Part shown: piece by piece, positions 1-12,019 of the stretch
Numbering within the stretch: the first letter of the stretch is position 1
Layout of the letters: the number at the start of each line of letters is the position of its first letter
Origin: Mercenaria mercenaria
Taxonomy: Eukaryota > Mollusca > Bivalvia > Venerida > Veneridae
Length of the DNA stretch: 64,000 nt
Direction: 5' to 3'
NCBI RefSeq assembly: GCF_021730395.1
Contig: NC_069365.1
Span: 23,100,001 to 23,164,000, forward strand
Made by a program: the position numbers and the translations under genes
Notes under the pieces: model-generated
Seen by the model: only the letters and a program-made list of their open reading frames with translations
Databases searched by the model: none
What the model was told of the DNA's origin: nothing

Positions 1-246
1 CTTTCAACTAAGTTATTTCCCTTACCTTTGCCTAGCATTCCCCCATTAATTCGTTAGTACCTTCATGACAACATGCTTCTGTTAAACAGTTTTTCTTACA
101 TCAATTTGTTTCATACCTTCAATGGATATTTTGATCAACATGGCAAATACAATCAAATGATTAACGATTGTTCAAGCACAATTACACGCATTTGTCCTGT
201 TTGTATATAATATTTTTTTTATTTACGTTCTATGATGAACACGCCG

Positions 247-521
247 CCCGCCCGCTTAGCTCAATAGGGAGAGCGCTGATCTACGGATCGCGGGGTCGTG
301 AGTTCGAGCCCTGGGCTAGGCGTATGATCACCGTGACGATTTGATAAAAGACATTGTGTCTGAAATCATTCGTCCTCCACCTCTGTGGGAATTGGCAGTT
401 ACTTGCGGAGAACAGGTTTGTACTGGTACTGAAACCAGGAACACTGGTCAGGTTAACTGCCCGCCGTTACGTAACTGAAATACTGTTGAAAAAAAAGCGT
501 TAACCCAAAACAAACAAACGA
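247..521 (+). repeat. tRNA-derived SINE
   Basis: The head (247-325) is tRNA-like with an A box (TTAGCTCAATAGG), an anticodon-loop-like CTACGGA (ACG, Arg-like) and a B box (GAGTTCGAGCC). It is followed by a conserved-looking body (cagttacttgcggagaacag, gttaactgcccgccgttac) and a tail ending aacccaaaacaaacaaac. This arrangement and the body resemble the conserved-domain SINEs known from bivalves. No target duplication was resolved. Confidence 0.75.
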
Positions 522-671
522 ATGATGAACAGACTACAAGCATTTAGGAGTGACCTGTCGCTTTTATCAATAGATTTGAAAGGTTACTGGAATAAACAAC
601 TTTAATAAAGGGGTACCCTACCTTTTAATAACTTAGTTTTTATAATAAATTATTTAAATGACTGCGTCCTT

Positions 672-745
672 CGACAATTAGACGCTTGGTGCAGTGGTAA
701 GCGTGACAGCTCTAGAATCTAACTTTTGTGAGTTCAAATTCCAAT
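672..745 (+). repeat. tRNA-like module (A/B boxes)
   Basis: A-box-like TTGGTGCAGTGGTAAGC and B-box-like GAGTTCAAATTCC occur at tRNA spacing, but the acceptor stem does not pair. It faces a second module on the other strand at 1045-1142 across an AT-rich spacer. Most likely a decayed tRNA or SINE head. Confidence 0.5.
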
Positions 746-1044
746 GGAGATAATTATCATTTTCAGTTTTTATTTTGCTAACATACATTTTGAAATGATG
801 ATAATGTTAAAGACGTATTTGAATTGCATTATTTGTATTATTTTGCTATTTTCTCATATAACAGGTTTTTCAAATATCTTCTTGATTATGAGGATGCTCC
901 ATTGGACGAGTGTGTTTGAAATGTATTGAATGTATTGAAATTGTATGAATGAAATTAAAAATAAAATTGAAATGATGAAATAAAATGAAATAAAAAAACA
1001 TGAAAAATGTAAATAAAACAAATTCAATCATAAAACAAATCACT

Positions 1045-1142
1045 CTGTGTGGGATTCGAACCATCAGCCTCCTAATCGCAAACGTTAAATCTCTAGCAAT
1101 CTCTAGCAATATTCCTCAGTTCTACCAACTGAGCTACTGAGG
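1045..1142 (-). repeat. tRNA-like module, minus strand
   Basis: The complement shows CAGTAGCTCAGTTGGTAGA (A box) and GGTTCGAATCCCAC (B box), with a longer than normal middle that contains an 11-bp tandem duplication (tctctagcaat twice). No convincing anticodon stem, so not called a functional tRNA. Confidence 0.5.
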
Positions 1143-2164
1143 CAAATTCGATGTACGCATATGGTTTGAAATATATTTATAGTTTTAAAGAAGTCAAATA
1201 TCTTTCAATAAATGGAACAGTCTGGAAAATCCAAATCTAAAAAATAAATGCTAGCATATTTAATTGAAGGTCTTCAAAATATGAACTAAAAGGCAGGTTT
1301 AGTGATTGCGTATATCAAAAAATTAAAACATCTAGGTATCTTAAGCGAATGTGCAAAATATAAAATACAACTATAATGTAAGAAATGATGCGTCCGGTAC
1401 GCTTTATATTACTTTTGCACAAAATAACGTTAATTGAAAAGCCGAAGACACTTAAAATATTTTTCTTTTTATTTTATGTTTTAGTTTAGAAAACACACGA
1501 AGTAACGTGAGACCAGGTCTTTTCATAGCACTTATTCATTTCAACTAAACCATATGTTTGAAATTCTGTAGCTCATGTTGCGTCTGAGATTTACGAAGGT
1601 TTTGTTAAACATGACTTGCGGCGATTTCTGTTTTACTTGGAAAAAACTCCTGATACTTTGTTTATATTGCAGCGCTGGTTTCTTTTTTACGAGCCATTTA
1701 ATGCTTAATATTTAAGGTACTGCTAACAATATTTAAAAAAATCCCGAAGTATTATTGAGATAGAGAAAGGGAAACACAAGATGATGTTTAAATACGTTAT
1801 ACGTTTATATTACAGTGTTGGTCTACAGAGTAGAATAAAACAAGTTGTTGTATTATCATCATTTCAGTCATTTACGTATGTATTTCATTTTGCCCTTCTA
1901 TTATACTAATTTATAAAAAGATTGAATGTAGCAAAAACTTGATGAAAACCTATATGACCGAGCGAAAAGATGTGTTTTATGTACTTTGAAACATGTCTTT
2001 ACGGCTTAATGAACAACCCAGTTTACTTTATCTCGACAGATGACAAACTGCTTTTAAATAAATATTAGTTTGTTTATACATCACAGTGTTCAGGTATACG
2101 ACAAATCCTGCCTTAAAGTAATACACAGTTCAGAACTGAACGTCAAAGGAAATACAAAAACATC
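1143..2164. other. AT-rich stretch, nothing recognised
   Basis: No gene, clear repeat or structured RNA was seen. If the exon at 2165 is real, the last ~100 bases would be its 5' untranslated region and promoter; no strong promoter element is evident. Confidence 0.4.
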
Positions 2165-2179
2165 ATGCAAACGAACAAG
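2165..2179 (+). CDS. DUR3: Candidate first coding exon of the DUR3-like gene
   Basis: An ATG followed by four codons (M-Q-T-N-K) ends exactly at a strong donor, AAG/gtaagt. It joins in phase 0 to the exon at 27557, which needs an upstream ATG because its own frame hits a stop in the intron. Joined, it would give a short N-terminus ahead of the hydrophobic STWILCFALLCISQL stretch. The cost is a 25.4-kb first intron containing a satellite and a whole transposon. Other short start exons in 2-27 kb cannot be excluded. Confidence 0.35.
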
Positions 2180-3934
2180 GTAAGTTTTTAAGCTTTATAG
2201 AATAAATGGCTGTATCGAGAGCTTTTAAGTTTAATGTCTAATTTCGGTGATTGATATTTTAACATAATATGAGCATACCACCTGCACACACAGGAATGTC
2301 GGTCACACGAAAACATGTTTTCTAACGATCCTCAGTAGCGAATTTCTGAGGAAAGTGAGACGGATTTTAGGACAAATCCTGTGTTATTTGCCGTTATCTA
2401 AAACTGAAGTATGTTGTCATGTCACAAAATCGATATGTCTGTTAAATAATCAACTTGTTTTTGAGGATATAATAGTTATTTTACATTATATAAACGACCA
2501 TCATTGAACAGGTTAGGTAAATAGCAAAACAAACGTAATGCTATTTTTCTTTCATGTCACATGATTCATGAAGAGCCAACTTTCTATGTCATGAATTAAA
2601 AGATTTATGACGAGTATGTTTGATTTAAAAAAATATGAGTAATTTCGAAATTTCCTTTTTTTAAAGTTAACCTGTAATTCCTCAGACAAAGCTTTTTTGT
2701 AGCACTAAATTAGTGTTTCGATTACCTAAAGTCATTAACCTTTTCAGTTAACGTTAGTGACAGATCATTACCGTCCTGTTATTGTCTTTTAACCCGCATC
2801 TATATACAAATTCTATGACTTCATGGCAGCCACTTGTGTATTGTCCATCGCTAAAATCTTTGACAGAATAATACCTAGAACTATGGAACCTTTTCTATCC
2901 CCAGTTGACAGATTTGGTTTCTTGTTAAAAATCCGTATGTACTTCATAATATTATGTTGCCTTACCAACAACTGTCAAACCGCTGGTAAATCGGAATATC
3001 CTTTAGTCTGCTGGCGGCAAGTGATTTTGCCAGCCAGTAATATTTCAGCGAGTATCCCTTCGAAAAATGAATAGTACTGCCCGAATTGAATGATAGAATA
3101 GTCTATTTTAGATATTTAGCAGGGTAAAGGTTAATTAATGTTGTATGAGAAAGGGATAGCACTCCAGATCTAAATTCTTCTCTTCTGGCGTAAACGCTTT
3201 CAATTTGGCTGAATTTTATAATGTTACAAACTCACTGTGGGAAAACGACAAATGTAACATCATACAAAACCAACACAAACGAGTTGTCCATATGAAAATT
3301 GATGCCGCTTCAGGTCTTTTAACTCATTTTTATTATTGAAGCTTTCAACTTGGGATGAAGGGTAAAAACATGTTTAACAATATATTATTCATTAGTAATG
3401 TTCAGCTTAAGTTTTTCCTTGAAAACGTGAACAGTTTGCGAAAAGGGCAGGAGCGGTACCAGACTTATCCTATAAAACCTCCGTTTTCTGTCCTATGACT
3501 GACTGCGTCTGATGCATTTACCGATTACCAATTACAATATATGCATATGTAAAAAATATCATTACAAATCCATTACGTTTAAATAACTATCGTCTAGGGA
3601 TCCGTCACAGTTTGTTTCAAAATGTTAAAACTTTTTATAACAGGTAATATATAGTATTATATGAAGCAAAGAGGAATATTACAATTTTATGCAAATGTTA
3701 ATATTTTAAATTAAAAAAAAATAAGTATTTTGCTGATTCTTGAAGTTGATGAGAAGTCACGTCTAGGCCTGTTTCACAGTATATTAAAACAATTGAAGGT
3801 TAATGATATGCCAATGACCTCAAAGCTATATTTGTGTCAAAATGTGACACAGCAATAACTCCATACATTTTGGATTAGTATGTCTAACAAGAGCTTTCCA
3901 TAAGGCAGCACGTTCGACTTTTCTCAATGCTAGA
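2180..3934. other. Intergenic or intronic DNA with a dispersed repeat piece
   Basis: No gene is seen. The segment around 2985-3135 (gctggcggcaagtgattttgcc ... ttagcagggtaaaggtta) is clearly related to 36515-36615, marking copies of one dispersed repeat family. Confidence 0.45.
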
Positions 3935-6900
3935 CTATAAATAACAGCTTTGCCAGTAAAAAGGCTTAACGCAATCAAATATAATATTAGACTTTATATA
4001 GTTATAGTTATAGTCTTCATTGATCAGAGTCAGTGTGAGGCTCTTTCGTGTACCTTCATCCTCTTGTTTCCCGCGGTCAAGATGAGGAACAGCAAGTCTC
4101 ACAGTCACTGAAGACAGGTCATTCACTAGAGGGTTTATAATGTCTTCTCTACCTAGAGGAGTCGTTGGTATGTTCAGCTCAGTTTCGAACTCCCGATATT
4201 GAGTTTCTTTGCCTCAATAACGAAGCTGCTAAGTTTGAGCCGATTTGTGGTATAGCCATTCAAAATGGTTTTCATGGGATGGTCTTGAAAAAGACCTAAA
4301 CTTCTCTGCTTTAAGCAGGACCTTTGCATGTCTCCTGTCTTGTAACGGCCGTATAGCCGCTCCATGAAGGAGATTGGTGTAGACTTTGTAGCACCTGTCA
4401 TGATCCACAGTGCTTGGTTTAGAACCTTGTCTAGAGCCTGCTGGTTAGTTTTGGCAGAAGTGAACCAGTTGAGCTATACTGTAAATGGGGTCTCACTGTT
4501 CCCTGATATACTGTGAGTATGTGCTCATTTTCTCCCCACGTAGTTCAGACAGCAGGTCATTGATGAAAAGCAGGAAAATTGTAGGGGATAAGACTCCGCC
4601 TTGCGGGACACCATGCCGCAACCGGAACTTCCTACTGCTGGTATGTTCTAAACTGACTCTTGCTTCCCTGTTGTAGAGGTTTGACTTAATCCATCAGTCC
4701 AGACTTTGTCGAACGCCCGTTGCAGATCAATCAATGCTGTAAGCACGACTTCTTGCTCTTGGAAGACGTCCTCTATCTCTTTCTATAGGTAAGTGGTCTG
4801 GCCCACAGTGGAGCGGAATTGTCTGAAGCCAGCTTGTTGTGTTGCGAGTAGGTTGTTAGTACCACTTCAGACATGCATTCACAATCCTCTCCATGGTCTT
4901 TCCAACTGACTGATTTGAGGATAGCTTGCAGCCATCTTTGGATACTTCCCTTTCTTATGGATAGGGATCATGACTGCCTCTTTCAATGTCTGTGGAAGTA
5001 GTCCTAGTGTCTAGCTGTAGTTGTGAATTTCTAGGAGTTTGCAAATTGCTGCAGTGCCTAAGTGGGTCAGCATTTCATTTGTGTCTCTATCTGGTCCAAG
5101 AGATTTCTTTGTCTTCAACTACCTGAGAGCTGTCAGGAGCTCATGTAGTTTAAGACTTTGTTTCATGCATTCTGATGTCACCTGACGTATCTGCCATTCC
5201 ATTTTTTCTCTTTAGGCTTCCCTTTGCCGTTCTCTGTTGATGGGGATGTTGGAAGCATCCTTGAAGTTGGAGGCAAAAGTGTTTGCCGTTTTTTACCCGT
5301 CAACAGTTCACCATTCTCTTCCAAAGTTGTTGAGCCTCTCCCTGTGTCTTCATCGTTCAGCTGTCTCGCCGATCTCCATAGCTTTTGACCATCTTGCTCT
5401 AGGTTGAGCTGTTTTGTTTCTCAAGCTCTTCCTCTGTGCTTCTAGTTTGTGCCTGAGGAATGTGGTCTTCGCGCGCTGTAGAGATAGGTTACTTTCTTGT
5501 GGGGGATTGCTTTCTGCTTTCTTGTGGGGGATTGTTTTCTACTTCCCTCATGGCTTCTAATAGCTTTGCCTGTATATTCTCCAACTCTTTACTCCAGTAG
5601 GGCTTATAGCCCTTTCTTGCTCCCCTTAGAATGGCTTTGTAAACAGCCTCTAGTATACTGGCTTTGAAGTCTTTGACTTTCCGGTTGATGCCTCTACCGT
5701 CCACTCTGATGACTTTACAGAGCTAGTCACTCAGACCTTCTTGTAGTTCCATCTGGGGATGTTGGGTGAAGTAGAGGCTATACGGTTCATAGGAAGATGG
5801 ACTGGGCGATGGTAGCTACCTCCTAGTTGCTTATCAACGTCCTGTTTGACATGTGCGCGTATGGTTTTTCGCCAGCTTCTGGAGTAAAAAGTTGGGGGAT
5901 CGTCCGACTTGTTAATGTGGTTAAGCTTGTTATCATCTTGCCAGGTCTTCACTTCTTCTCCACGTTTATACAGGTCATATCCATAGCTTTGTGAGGGACT
6001 GTTAAAGTCTCCTACAATGAGGAACATGGTTTCATCAGTTGCAACTTTGTCCAGGGACAGAGCTTTGTCACTTTGAGAGTACATAAGTTTAAAGTTGAAC
6101 CCGTTTTTTTTTCTGAGGGTCAGAACATGGAACTCGGAGTCATCCATATGCATGTTGGTCTGGACAGCACTGATGTTGTTCCTGACCAATGTCATGATGC
6201 CTCCTTTTCGTCTGCCAATTATGTCACAGCGAACACAATGGTATTCTCCGACTTTGAAGGATTTCTCTGGTTACAGTTGAGTTTTCTGAATGCAACAGAC
6301 ATTGATGTCTTTCTCATTGAACATATGCTCAAGTCCAGCCTTCTTGTTGAAGACACCCTCCGCATTCCAATGCATCAACCTGAATGGCTGATGCTGATTT
6401 GTTCTCCTCCTCGGTATATTCCTCCTTCTTCTCTTTGCATGTTGTGGATTGAAGGAGCCCCCCCCCCCCCCACACACACACTGTAGCTGTGGGTTTACTC
6501 TGTAGAGGCTCAGAGCCCGGCACTGAATCTCCCAGGAGGGACCTCAGCGATTCAGCACCACATTGCTGTATACCGTATGGCTGTGTAGTCATAGCGATAT
6601 TGCATAGTGCTGTGGTTCGCTAACAGTGTGCCAATGACCCAGCACCTCTGTCTTCAACTCTATAGGTTTCTGTCGGGGTTACCTCACCCTAAGTTCCGAG
6701 TACATACTCTACCCTAGTAACACAGGGGCTATTTGTCTCATAGCTAGGGTCTGTTCATAGGCATCAGGGCGTGTCCGCAAACCGGTGGGCCTGGCATGCC
6801 ATATGTCGGGGGACATACCTCCTCCGAGTGCCCTGCAGTTCTGCCTGAGGCCGCATGATGCTCAGTTACCGTGTGGCGCCATATGGGAGGCACTGCAAAA

Positions 6901-7058
6901 GGGCTTCTCTGCAGAGAGGCTATGTACTGGCAGGGAAGACCTACGCACTCGGCTTTTTTCACCAGAGGGCTAGCCAGCGGCGGAGACTGAAAGCGGAAGG
7001 TGACAAGCACACAACACACAACACACCAAACTTGACGCTTCAACAGACCAATGCCACA
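3935..7058 (-). mobile_element. Degenerate LINE (endonuclease plus partial reverse transcriptase)
   Basis: Read on the minus strand. 6477-5731 encodes an APE-type endonuclease (LMHWNAEGVFNKKAGLEHMF ... FLIVGDFNSPSQSYGYDLYK), in pieces. Reverse-transcriptase traces follow: LIDLQRAFDKVW (~4745-4690) and GVPQGGVLSPTIFLLFINDL (~4615-4555). A tail reading KVLNQALWIMTGATKSTPI (4440-4170) follows with the YADD region missing. The 3' end carries an actataactataa-type short tandem tail near 4018-3993. The 5' end (6490-7058) has a GC-richer leader and abuts a 165-bp tandem repeat at 7059. Several frameshifts and a deletion show it is old. Clade not certain; it resembles the I/Jockey group. Confidence 0.8.
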
Positions 7059-7445
7059 CAAGTTTCAGGTCAAAAGCCTTGATAATAAAAGAAATATTTG
7101 ACTTTATCAAAAACTTTAACCAAATAAAATGATAATAAATCCGAGTTAAAAAGGGGGCATAACTCTGTCAAAATTCAAAACAAGTTATGGGGATTGTTTC
7201 TCCTGGTATAGACTTTGATAGTAAATAACTATTTTAAGTTACAAGTCAAAATTTTTGATAGTAACAGAGATACTAGACTTTCTCAAAAACTTTAACCTAA
7301 CTATCCTAAGTTAAACAGGGGTATAACTCTGATAAAATTAAAGTCATATTTATGGGGATCTTTCCTGGCGTAGATCAGATAGTAAATAACTATTTCAAGT
7401 TTCAAGTCAGAAGCTTTGATATTAACAGTATATTAGACCAAGACA
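7059..7445. repeat. ~165-bp tandem repeat, 2.3 copies
   Basis: Units contain 'aagtttcaagtcaaaagctttgat', 'aaaaactttaaccta', 'ggggcataactctg' and 'tagtaaataactattt' in the same order, repeated about every 160-170 bases. It resembles a dispersed bivalve repeat. The LINE 5' end joins it directly. Confidence 0.7.
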
Positions 7446-7799
7446 ATGTGTTAAATGGCTAAACATTTTAGAAATAGCACTATGTATTGATCTGTGTTTA
7501 GACCACACTTTGTTTCTGCTGGGTAAGATAATAATCTATGTATATAAACCTATACCGAAAAGAGATTGATTGAATAAGTTTGCAAATGAAGTTGTAAAAG
7601 TACTTTGATTCAGAGGGGGCCTAATTTGTCCACCTTTCATCGTGCAAGATAGCAGTATTCTACCAGTATTATCAGAATGATTTTCACGAAGTTCATTGGG
7701 GAGAAAAAGGTAGGCCACTAGGTTGTGGTGGGTCTTTAAAAATTATTGAACGCTCTCAAAATAACTCAAATCTGTTGCATTTCGACCTTACATACATGA
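7446..7799. other. No feature recognised
   Basis: Unique-looking sequence between the 165-bp repeat and the degenerate edge of the satellite. Confidence 0.4.
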
Positions 7800-10606
7800 C
7801 ACTTTACAAACGGAATGTCGCTAAGCTGTATGACCAACAGGATGTGGACTAAATTGTTGGATGAAGTCAGTGTCGAGTAAGCTGTTTGACAGACTATATG
7901 TCGAGTTAGATGTATGGCAAACTAGATGTCAAGTAACCTATATGAAAAATTGAATATCGACCAAGCTGCGTGGCGTACCTGGCGTCCTCTAGGCTATAGG
8001 ATAAACTAGCTGTCGAATAAGTTGCACGGCGCACTGAATACCGACTAAGATACGTCGGATAAACAATAAACGAATTGTCGTGTAAGCCGTACAACAAACT
8101 TGGTGTCGACTAAGATTTATGTCAAACTGGATGTCGGGTAAGCTGTGTGACAACCTGGACGTCGATAAAGCTGTATAACAAACTGAGTTTCTTGTAGGTT
8201 GTAATTTGGATGTTGATTAAGCTGTATGATAAACTAGTTGTCGAATGGACTGTATTTCGCATAGGACGTCGAGTAAGCTATGTGATGAAAGAAATGTCGA
8301 ATATGCTGATTTAAAAACATGATGTCAAATGATCTGTATGCAAAACTACATGTCGCGTAAACTGCATGTCAACTTAATGTCGAAAAAGCTGTATGACAAA
8401 GTGCATGTAGGCTAAGCTGTGTGACAATTTCAATGTCAAGTAAGCTTTGGTCAAACTGTATCTTTACTAAGCCTTATTACAAACTTGAAGCAGAATAAAC
8501 TGTATGACATGATGTCGAGTAAGCTGTATGCTGGATGGCAACCTAATGTTGAGTAAACTGTATGACAAACTGGATGTCCAGTAACCTGTATGCTGGATGG
8601 CAACCTAATGTTGAGTAAACTGTATGATAAACTGGATGTCCAGTAACCTGTATGCTGGATGGCAACCTAATGTTGAGTAAACTGTATGACAAACTGGATG
8701 TCCAGTAACCTGTATGCTGGATGGCAACCTAATGTTGAGTAAACTGTATGACAAACTGGATGTCCAGTAACCTGTATGCTGGATGGCAACCTAATGTTGA
8801 GTAAACTGTATGATAAACTGGATGTCTAGTAAGCTGTATGCTGGATGGCAACCTAATGTTGAGTAAACTGTATGACAAACTGGATGTCCAGTAAACTGTA
8901 TGCTGGATGGCAACCTAATGTTGAGTAAACTGTATGACAAACTGGATGTCCAGTAACCTGTATGCTGGATGGCAACCTAATGTTGAGTAAACTGTATGAT
9001 AAACTGGATGTCTAGTAAGCTGTATGCTGGATGGCAACCTAATGTTGAGTAAACTGTATGACAAACTGGATGTCCAGTAAAACCCGTATGCTGGATGGCA
9101 ACCTAATGTTGAGTAAACTGTATGATAAACTGGATGTCTAGTAAGCTGTATGCTGGATGGCAACCTAATGTTGAGTAAACTGTATGACAAACTGGATGTC
9201 CAGTAACCTGTATGCTGGATGGCAACCTAATGTCGAGTAAACTGTATGATAAACTGGATGTCTAGTAAGCTGTATGCTGGATGGCAACCTAATGTCGAGT
9301 AAACTGTATGACAAACTGGATGTCCAGTAACCTGTATGCTGGATGGCAACCTAATGTTGAGTAAACTGTATGACAAACTGGATGTCCAGTAACCTGTATG
9401 CTGGATGGCAACCTAATGTTGAGTAAACTGTATGACAAACTGGATGTCTAGTAAGCTGTATGCTGGATGGCAACCTAATGTTGAGTAAACTGTATGACAA
9501 ACTGGATGTCCAGTAACCTGTATGCTGGATGACAACCTAATGTTGAGTAAACTGTATGATAAACTGGATGTCTAGTAAGCTGTATGCTGGATGGCAACCT
9601 AATGTTGAGTAAACTGTATGACAAACTGGATGTCCAGTAACCTGTATGCTGGATGGCAACCTAATGTCGAGTAACCTGTATGATAAACTGGATGTCTAGT
9701 AAGCTGTATGCTGGATGACAACCTAATGTCGAGTAAATTGTATGATAAACTGGATGTCGAGAAAGCTGTATGCTGGATGACAACCTAATGTCGAGTAAAT
9801 TGTATGACAAACTGGATGTCGAGTAAACTGTATGCTGGATGGCAACCTAATGTCGAGTAACCTGTATGACAAACTGGATGTCTAGTAACCTGTATGCTGG
9901 ATGGCAACCTAATGTTGAGTAAACTGTATGACAAACTGGATGTCCAGTAACCTGTATGCTGGATGGCAACCTAATGTCGAGTAACCTGTATGACAAACTG
10001 GATGTCTAGTAACCTGTATGCTGGATGGCAACCTAATGTCGAGTAACCTGTATGATAAACTGGATGTCTAGTAAGCTGTATGCTGGATGACAACCTAATG
10101 TCGAGTAAATTGTATGACAAACTGGATGTCGAGAAAGCTGTATGCTGGATGACAACCTAATGTCGAGTAAATTGTATGACAAACTGGATGTCGAGTAAGC
10201 TGTATGCTGGATGACAACCTAATGTCGAGTAAATTGTATGACAAAATGGATGTCGAGAAAGCTGTATGCTGGAACCTAATGTCGAGTAACCTGTTTGATA
10301 AACTGGATGTCGAGTAAGCTGTATGCTTGATGACAACCTAATGTCGAGTAAATTGTATGACAAACTGGATGTCGAGTAAACTGTATGTCGGATGACAACT
10401 AATGTTGAGTAAACTGTATGATAAACTTGATGTCGAGTAAGCTTAATGACAACCTAAATGTCGGGTAGGCTATATGGTACACCGCGTGTCTTGTAGGCTC
10501 TTTGACAAACTGGATGTCAAGTAAAAGTGTATGTCAAGCCGTATGTCGACGAAGCTGTAAGACAAACTATGTGTCAAGTAAGCTGTATGACTGATTGTAT
10601 GCTGAG

Positions 10607-10648
<42 letters not shown>

Positions 10649-10680
10649 CAAATAAAAAAGAACCCGGAACGGGAACAAAA

Positions 10681-10877
10681 TATCGTAAAATTATAAAATG
10701 ACTTCACACGCTCGCTTAGTTTTTCTTAAATTTTAATATAAAAGTCACAAACTAGTTTCGCCGTGAATGGCTCATCAGTGTGTCTAAATATATAACAATA
10801 AGAGAAAGGGAATTAATTCAATAATATTAAAATTAAAGAAAAACTAAGCGAGCGTGTGAAGTCATTTTATAATTTTA

Positions 10878-10882
<5 letters not shown>
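10681..10882 (-). mobile_element. ~200-bp inverted-repeat element carrying a hammerhead
   Basis: Positions 10681-10740 and 10823-10882 are nearly perfect inverted copies (about 58 of 60). The 80-base centre holds a hammerhead ribozyme motif on the minus strand. The element sits in a TA microsatellite. Hammerheads plus short terminal repeats are known from Penelope-like elements and other small retroelements; no protein is encoded here, so it would be a non-autonomous or fragmentary copy. Confidence 0.7.
10741..10786 (-). ncRNA. Hammerhead ribozyme motif
   Basis: On the minus strand the conserved CTGATGA (10778-10772) is followed by stem II GCC/GGC (10771-10769 with 10762-10760) around a six-base loop, then GAAA (10759-10756). 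A very short stem III (AC/GT around TA) precedes the cleavage position, and stem I pairs ACACAGA with TGTGACT with one mismatch. All universally conserved core bases are present. The minimal stem III resembles hammerheads in Penelope-like elements. Activity is inferred. Confidence 0.7.
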
Positions 10883-10938
<56 letters not shown>

Positions 10939-11137
10939 ATCGAGTGAGTTGTACATCGAGTAGGCTGTTTGACACACTAGGTTTCAGACAAGCTGTACTA
11001 CAAACTGAATGTCGAGTAGGATACATAACAAACTGGATGTCGAGAAAGCTTATGCAGGTCTGTTCATCTAGTGTATGTAAGAGAAACTGGATTTCCTGCA
11101 AGCTGTGTCGAGTTAGCCTGTTGATATTCGATACCTT

Positions 11138-11990
11138 TTAAGGCATCGCCTACAGTGGCAGCCATTTGACTCAAAATTTTACATGGAAATTTTCATAAAA
11201 ATAAAAGGTGACTAAGTGGTAACAATAAAGTCAATAAATTTGTTATAATTATGTTTTAAATATCTATGTGAACATATGCAAGTAGAAGGATGTGCATTTT
11301 ACTACCTGTATTATGCCTTTATTCGATATTTTTCTATGACAAAATTTTGCAATTTTATCTGCAGTCAAACTCAATATATATTCAATACATTTCAAAGATA
11401 ATTACAGCCAATTGTAAAGCAGACCATGAAGAATAAAGTCTTCAGAAATTATTTTGAAATTTTACCTGATTACTGAATTATACACAAAAATCTCAACACC
11501 ATCAGTTTATCCAATTTGTGTTATCTGTTTACACATACTTTACATGTATATAAACAGGTGATATTATAGGATTATGTATAGGTTTACCTGGCTACCTGTG
11601 GTCAGTAATGCATGTACAAACAACATTTTAAATAAAATTTACATGGGGTTGTCTTTTTATGTCTAATGCAATAACCAGGAACAATTTCGACAAAAATCCG
11701 TAGGAGTTTGCAGTATACATTGTACTATGAAATTAACTAAATTTTGTCTTTGTAATATTTTTTATATTGGAGTTCTACTGCACATAAAATTTCAATATTT
11801 TGGGGTAAATTTTCGGTCTAAACCAGATTCAAATATTTTACAAGCGGCATATGTGCTATAAATCATCATATGCGTCTTATGTTGATGATAATTTGACCAG
11901 TTGTTAAGGCTTTAGTGCAGTTTTCAAGAGAAAAATACTCTACCTGAAAATATGAACTGATACCGAATTGTGACTGTGGCGATGCCTTAA
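11138..11990. mobile_element. TTAA-flanked MITE with TIR GGCATCGCC(T)ACAGT
   Basis: Left end TTAAGGCATCGCCTACAGT at 11138; the right end is its inverse, ACTGTGGCGATGCCTTAA, ending 11990. TTAA lies at both borders, as in piggyBac- and Kolobok-type insertions. Satellite-like monomers continue on the right (gctgtatgtatgataaattcgatg), so it inserted into the satellite edge. No coding frame. Confidence 0.7.
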
Positions 11991-12019
11991 GCTGTATGTA
12001 TGATAAATTCGATGCCTTT
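11991..12019. repeat. Stranded satellite monomer between two TTAA elements
   Basis: 'gctgtatgtatgataaattcgatg' matches the flanking satellite monomer 'gctgtatgataaactggatg'. It shows that both neighbouring elements inserted into the satellite edge. Confidence 0.6.

Larger units (their letters stand above)
10609..10936. repeat. (TA)n tracts flanking an inserted element
   Basis: Two long AT dinucleotide tracts, about 10609-10647 and 10881-10936, surround the inverted-repeat element at 10681-10882 within the satellite. Confidence 0.9.
7800..11110. repeat. Satellite array with 62-bp dimer units
   Basis: The core (about 8515-10440) is some thirty copies of a 62-bp unit made of two related halves, a 34-bp 'gtatgctggatggcaaccta...' half and a 28-bp 'gtatgacaaactggatgtcc...' half. 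Adjacent units alternate between variants (tccagtaacct and tctagtaagct), giving a higher-order pattern. Flanks (7800-8515 and 10440-11110) carry increasingly diverged ~30-bp monomers, as expected if the homogeneous core arose from older monomers. Long frames across it are by-products of the period. Confidence 0.95.

Noticed and set aside
247-325. Functional tRNA-Arg gene
   Set aside because: The acceptor stem does not pair well and the sequence continues into a SINE body and A-rich tail.
8915-10363. Open frames through the satellite on the minus strand (LLNIRLPSSIQLTRHP-type)
   Set aside because: They arise because the repeat period happens to stay open; there is no start context, splice signal or domain.
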